Shown here: positions 61,016 to 64,000 of the stretch, piece after piece
Layout: each line of letters opens with the position of its first letter
How positions within the stretch are numbered: position 1 is the stretch's first letter
Notes under the pieces: model-generated
Databases searched by the model: none
Told to the model about the DNA's origin: nothing
The model's input: the letters and a program-made list of their open reading frames with translations, nothing else
Made by a program: the position numbers and the translations under genes
Origin: an uncultured Psychroserpens sp.
Lineage (GTDB): Bacteria > Bacteroidota > Bacteroidia > Flavobacteriales > Flavobacteriaceae
Assembly: GCF_947500255.1 (NCBI RefSeq)
Contig: NZ_CANMRL010000004.1
Span: forward strand, 1-64,000
Direction of reading: 5' to 3'
Length of the DNA stretch: 64,000 bases

Positions 61016-61879
61016 ATGATAAAACTAGAAAAAAACGTTTGGTTATACATTGGTTTAGTATTTCTCTTCACCTATGCGTTTCAGATTATTACTATAACAA
61101 ATAGCGGAAAAGATTTTGCACTACACCCTTTATTTATAGGTCTTACAATGTTCTTTCCTGGTATTGGATCTATTATTTATTTAGTAAAGACTAAACAAGG
61201 TCTTAAGTATATTAATTGGAATATTGGTAAGATAAAATTCATAGTCCTCAGTCTAATTTTGCCAATTCTTTTTACGCTTCTTGGAATTTTAATATTTGAA
61301 TACACAGGATTAGCATCAAATAATGTTTTTCTAATTGATAACGGAAAAGTTCATAGTATTGAAATATTTCTCATACTAGGCACAAACGAACAAGGTATTC
61401 CTTTTTTCCTTCTTAATTTTTTTGTTACAGGAATTATGTCTTCTTTAATTATGAGTCTCTTAGCTATAGGTGAAGAAATTGGATGGAGAGGGTTTCTTCA
61501 AAAGAAATTATTGGAGAGAAATAGTTTATTTGCATCACTAACATTTTTAGGGTTACTTTGGGGGTTTTGGCATTTTCCTCTCGTCATTAATGGGTTCAAC
61601 TATCCTGAATATCCAGTATTGGGAGCTTTCCTAATTCTTCCATTAACTACTGTATTTATTTCTTACTTTTTTGGTTGGTTAACCATTAATTCAAAAAGTG
61701 TATGGCCAGCAGTTTTTGCTCATGGTGCCCTAAATTCGGTAATGATTTTCTTGTTTGAAATGGATTTTGGTAATCAAAAACTTGAGGGTAATTTTTCAAA
61801 TTTAGGATTGTGGATTATTATTGGTATGATATCATTTTATTTAATAGTATCTAAAAAAACATCAAAAAATGAAGTGTAA
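61016..61879 (+). CDS. CPBP-family intramembrane protease
   Basis: The 287-residue product has about seven transmembrane helices and the CPBP/Abi signature: GEEIGWRGFLQ (E153, E154, R158), FWHFPL (H186) and FAHGALNS (H236, N240). This is the catalytic set of intramembrane glutamic proteases (related to CAAX prenyl protease 2 and Rce1). It may process a membrane protein or confer self-immunity to a peptide. It starts 123 bp after the AraC-type gene and overlaps the next gene by 11 bp. All active-site positions are present, so it should be active. Confidence 0.85.
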   Translation: MIKLEKNVWLYIGLVFLFTYAFQIITITNSGKDFALHPLFIGLTMFFPGIGSIIYLVKTKQGLKYINWNIGKIKFIVLSLILPILFTLLGILIFEYTGLASNNVFLIDNGKVHSIEIFLILGTNEQGIPFFLLNFFVTGIMSSLIMSLLAIGEEIGWRGFLQKKLLERNSLFASLTFLGLLWGFWHFPLVINGFNYPEYPVLGAFLILPLTTVFISYFFGWLTINSKSVWPAVFAHGALNSVMIFLFEMDFGNQKLEGNFSNLGLWIIIGMISFYLIVSKKTSKNEV

Positions 61880-62624
61880 ATTTTATGTATTAATAATGAC
61901 TATTTTACTTATTTCATGTGAAGCAAAAAGTCAAAACAGAATACAAATTAATATCCCAACTGTTGATGATGAAACAGACTATATTTGGAGAACTATCCAA
62001 GATATTGACTTCTTTGAACAAAATGGTTATCAGGTGAGCCTTCCAAAAGGCACATATATCGAATTATTAAAAAATAAGGCAAAAGCAAAGAGCCTTTCCG
62101 ATTATGATTACGAAACCTTGAAAACTTTTATAAAAGATAGTGTTTATAAAAAATCGGATTATAAGCAAGGTTATCATAAAATAGAAAAACAACGTCCTCT
62201 CATCAATGAAATGGTTTCTATAATACATAAATCAGAACGAAACTGGGATTTTAAAGTGTTTGACATCTACCAAATAAACCTAACATTATATGGTCCTGGT
62301 GGAAGCTATAACCCTGATGAAGGCTCAATCTTAATTTACACAACACAAAATGGACAATTTAAAAATTATGACAATCCAGCAAATACAATCATACATGAAA
62401 TAACTCATATTGGAATTGAAGAATCAATTATAGCTAAATACAATGTTCCTCATTCAATAAAAGAACGCATAGTAGACACTTTCATACTTTTAAACTTCAA
62501 AGCATATCTGCCTAATTATCGAGTACAAGATATGGGAGAATATATAACAGATAATTATCTCAAAACTAAAGCTGACTTGAAAAATTTAGATAACATAGTT
62601 AAACATATTATGAAGTCTGAATAA
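61869..62624 (+). CDS. HExxH zinc-metallopeptidase-like lipoprotein
   Basis: The 251-residue product has a lipoprotein signal (Cys 17). It has the zinc motif HEITH (176-180) within NTIIHEITHIGIEE, with E184/E185 following. A preceding Gly-rich segment GPGGSYNPDEGSILIY is seen. It therefore looks like a gluzincin-type metallopeptidase attached to a membrane. No close family name comes to mind. It overlaps the CPBP gene by 11 bp and its stop is 66 bp before the right repeat. It could be the secreted partner of the CPBP protease. Confidence 0.72.
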   Translation: MKCKFYVLIMTILLISCEAKSQNRIQINIPTVDDETDYIWRTIQDIDFFEQNGYQVSLPKGTYIELLKNKAKAKSLSDYDYETLKTFIKDSVYKKSDYKQGYHKIEKQRPLINEMVSIIHKSERNWDFKVFDIYQINLTLYGPGGSYNPDEGSILIYTTQNGQFKNYDNPANTIIHEITHIGIEESIIAKYNVPHSIKERIVDTFILLNFKAYLPNYRVQDMGEYITDNYLKTKADLKNLDNIVKHIMKSE

Positions 62625-62690
62625 ACAGTTAAAACTTTACTTAAATCATTTAAGTCTTCATCAAAATAGTTCGACTTTCGTCCCGTTGGA

Positions 62691-62803
62691 TCCACAACAC
62701 TCATAACTGTTTGTGAATGAAAACAAAAGAAATCCGTCAAGCTCGCTTGAACGGATTTTGTTGTTTTTGTATACTAGAATCAAAGATTCATGCAGTTGTA
62801 TTT
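62691..62803 (+). repeat. 113-bp direct repeat, right copy
   Basis: This copy aligns without gaps with 59525-59637 (9 mismatches by hand). Upstream of it the sequence TAGTTCGACTTTCG resembles a degraded tmRNA T-arm. It ends at the stop of the GNAT/YoaP gene, so in the ancestral arrangement tmRNA and that gene probably shared one bidirectional terminator. Confidence 0.85.
62730..62758 (-). terminator. Terminator hairpin in the right repeat copy
   Basis: The equivalent of 59564-59592, with arms AAATCCGT/ACGGATTT intact. On the minus strand it is followed by TTTCTTTTGTTTT and closes the GNAT/YoaP gene transcript; on the plus strand it closes the HExxH gene transcript. Confidence 0.75.
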
Positions 62804-63557
62804 AAAGATCAAGCTCTTTTTTCAAAATATTTCTAAATCGCGTCGCGCTGATGTAATGATCTTCTAACAATTTGCCATCGCGTAGAAGATTAAAAACACC
62901 AAATCCAGAAGGTGCCCGTTTTGCTTCTTTTACTGTGCTAATCTTTGATACTTTTATATCTATATCATAATCCATAGCCACATTCAAAATTGCCGCTACC
63001 GATTTTTCATTCCAAGGGCATTGGTCTGCATAGACTATATGCCAACCTTTGTATTTTTTTTGCTGACTAGTCCAATCACAAAATTTAGGTGTTTTAGAGT
63101 GGTTATTCCATGATTTTGATAATAACTCGAATCGGTCTTTCGTTTCAATTTGTTTGAAGCCATTGTTTTCAAAAAGAGATGCATTAGCTAACCATCCACC
63201 CTTACTTGTCATGACACACAAACCATCAAATCCTTTGAGCTTTGCTTCATTTTCTGCATCTTCAATAAGCATTGAGCCATATCCTTTGTTTCTTTCCTTT
63301 TTAGAATATATGTACGTACAATGAATAAACATATAATTATCAGCGTCTATTGGTCGCCAGGCATATTTGGCTGGGACATATTCAATAAAGCCAATCATTT
63401 TGTCTTCACTATTTTTAAGAATCTTTATTCTTAAGCCTTCATTGTAACGCTTTTCAAACCACTTAAGTTTATCTTTAAATCCCATCCTTTTAGTGTCTTT
63501 GATACAAAAGAATGTTTCTTTTAATGCATTTTCTGGTGTAACCTCAACTAGTTTCAT
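62802..63557 (-). CDS. GNAT acetyltransferase with YoaP-like C-terminal domain
   Basis: The 251-residue product has two domains. Residues about 1-150 are GNAT, with the acetyl-CoA loop KKERNKGYGSMLI and preceding YMFIHCTYIYS strand. Residues about 165-251 match the YoaP-like domain fused to many such GNATs: WHIVYADQCPWNEKSVAAIL, with a thioredoxin-like start and a single Cys. Substrate is unknown. Its stop coincides with the end of the right repeat copy. It is 10 bp downstream of the SnoaL-like gene. Confidence 0.82.
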   Translation of the reverse strand: MKLVEVTPENALKETFFCIKDTKRMGFKDKLKWFEKRYNEGLRIKILKNSEDKMIGFIEYVPAKYAWRPIDADNYMFIHCTYIYSKKERNKGYGSMLIEDAENEAKLKGFDGLCVMTSKGGWLANASLFENNGFKQIETKDRFELLSKSWNNHSKTPKFCDWTSQQKKYKGWHIVYADQCPWNEKSVAAILNVAMDYDIDIKVSKISTVKEAKRAPSGFGVFNLLRDGKLLEDHYISATRFRNILKKELDL

Positions 63558-63567
63558 AATACTTGAA

Positions 63568-63957
63568 TTATAATTCTACAGCCTTAGCAGTGTGTGCTAT
63601 TGGAATATCCCAAGCCTCTTTAATCTTACCATCAATAATACACCATACAACAATAGCATCGATCTGCATTTGTTTATCTTCCAATAACATTGTGTCTTTA
63701 ACATGTGTGATAATTAGCTCATCTCCTAAAGGCGTTATAGATAAGGGATTTACCTTAAAGGAACCTTTTGTACGACCAGACAATGTATTGAAAAAATCGG
63801 TCAAACCAGAAAGCCCAAAATAATCGCCTTCTAGCTCCTTCAATTTGGGGTTAATATAATGCCAAACGAAATCTTCGTCTAACACCTCAGACAAGGTGTT
63901 TGGATTTGCAGGATTAAATTGCTTTAAAATTCTGGTATTTGGATGTTCTTTTTTCAT
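63568..63957 (-). CDS. SnoaL-like/NTF2-fold protein
   Basis: The 129-residue product matches the SnoaL-like family in length and pattern: helical start (LKQFNPANPNTLSEVLDEDFVWHYINP), GLSGLTDFFNTL, and a strand series ending in GKIKEAWDIPI. Such folds bind small hydrophobic ligands or act as isomerases and cyclases; no active-site residues are assigned here. It lies 10 bp upstream of the GNAT/YoaP gene and is probably cotranscribed with it. The remaining 43 bases to the window end hold nothing recognisable. Confidence 0.8.
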   Translation of the reverse strand: MKKEHPNTRILKQFNPANPNTLSEVLDEDFVWHYINPKLKELEGDYFGLSGLTDFFNTLSGRTKGSFKVNPLSITPLGDELIITHVKDTMLLEDKQMQIDAIVVWCIIDGKIKEAWDIPIAHTAKAVEL

Positions 63958-64000
63958 ATCCGCATGACATTATTTTTTAGCTTTAAAAACTGATACGTTC

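Noticed and set aside
62639-62655. Palindrome ACTTAAA-TCA-TTTAAGT after the HExxH gene as a terminator
   Set aside because: It is AT-only and is not followed by a T-run; the strong hairpin at 62730-62758 is a better terminator.
62660-62697. A tRNA-like 3' end before the right repeat copy
   Set aside because: Only a T-loop-like TTCGACT is present; no acceptor stem, anticodon arm or D-arm can be drawn, so it is not a functional tRNA and is at most a degraded tmRNA end.
1-64000. CRISPR arrays, prophage or transposase genes
   Set aside because: I saw no regularly spaced repeats, phage structural genes or transposase-like proteins in the window.

Overview
The window comes from a marine-type member of the Flavobacteriaceae (Bacteroidota). 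It is AT-rich. It carries a SusC/SusD outer-membrane pair, an OmpA-type protein, many lipoproteins, promoters of the Bacteroidota TTG/TAnnTTTG type, and a tmRNA encoding the tag GENNYALAA. I see no rRNA, tRNA, CRISPR array, transposase, integrase or phage gene. Species cannot be named from sequence alone; genera around Winogradskyella, Psychroserpens or Olleya would fit.

Layout. 0-7.5 kb: a putative porin, then a SusC-SusD-lipoprotein operon closed by a strong terminator. 7.7-13.7 kb: RNase HII, a large lipoprotein with propeller-like repeats, an OmpA-family protein and a nucleoid-associated protein. 13.7-22.7 kb: a CBS/cysteine-synthase-like enzyme, an FtsX-type permease, the cell-wall glycosidase NamZ, two related small secreted proteins, and a four-gene operon (cysteine-cluster protein, thioredoxin-like protein, fatty-acid-hydroxylase-type membrane enzyme, glycerophosphodiesterase). 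22.6-30 kb: an amidohydrolase, an outer-membrane barrel plus giant TPR protein operon, and an FtsE-like ATPase.

30-45.4 kb is a surface-polysaccharide locus. It has five glycosyltransferase or acyltransferase genes, two tandem Wzx-type flippases, and a split set for a dTDP-3-amino-3,6-dideoxyhexose (FdtA-like ketoisomerase, FdtB-like aminotransferase, hexapeptide acetyltransferase). It also has a FemAB/GNAT-like protein and a compact trio of a tiny membrane protein, a kinase-like/methyltransferase fusion and a membrane alkaline-phosphatase-superfamily enzyme. Its operons alternate in strand and overlap at their 3' ends, which suggests assembly from blocks. typA and kdsA follow.

51-57.7 kb is a run of mostly membrane proteins on one strand. 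It holds a small winged-helix regulator, an MpaB-like DUF2236 protein, DUF4173, a COQ4-like protein, a SanA-like protein, DUF2809, DUF1361 and an EF-hand lipoprotein. Three of its transcription units begin with the same 19-bp palindrome (ACTTTGAA/TTCAAAGT type) and the regulator has a half-site, so this looks like a small regulon with envelope function that I cannot match to a described system.

59-63 kb: a promoter, an about 75-nt structured RNA and tmRNA. A 113-bp segment spanning the tmRNA 3' end and its terminator is repeated 3,166 bp downstream. The segment between the copies holds a 7-TM AraC-type regulator, a CPBP intramembrane protease and an HExxH lipoprotein, and has the form of an old insertion at ssrA. 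Two housekeeping-like genes (GNAT/YoaP-type and SnoaL-like) close the window.
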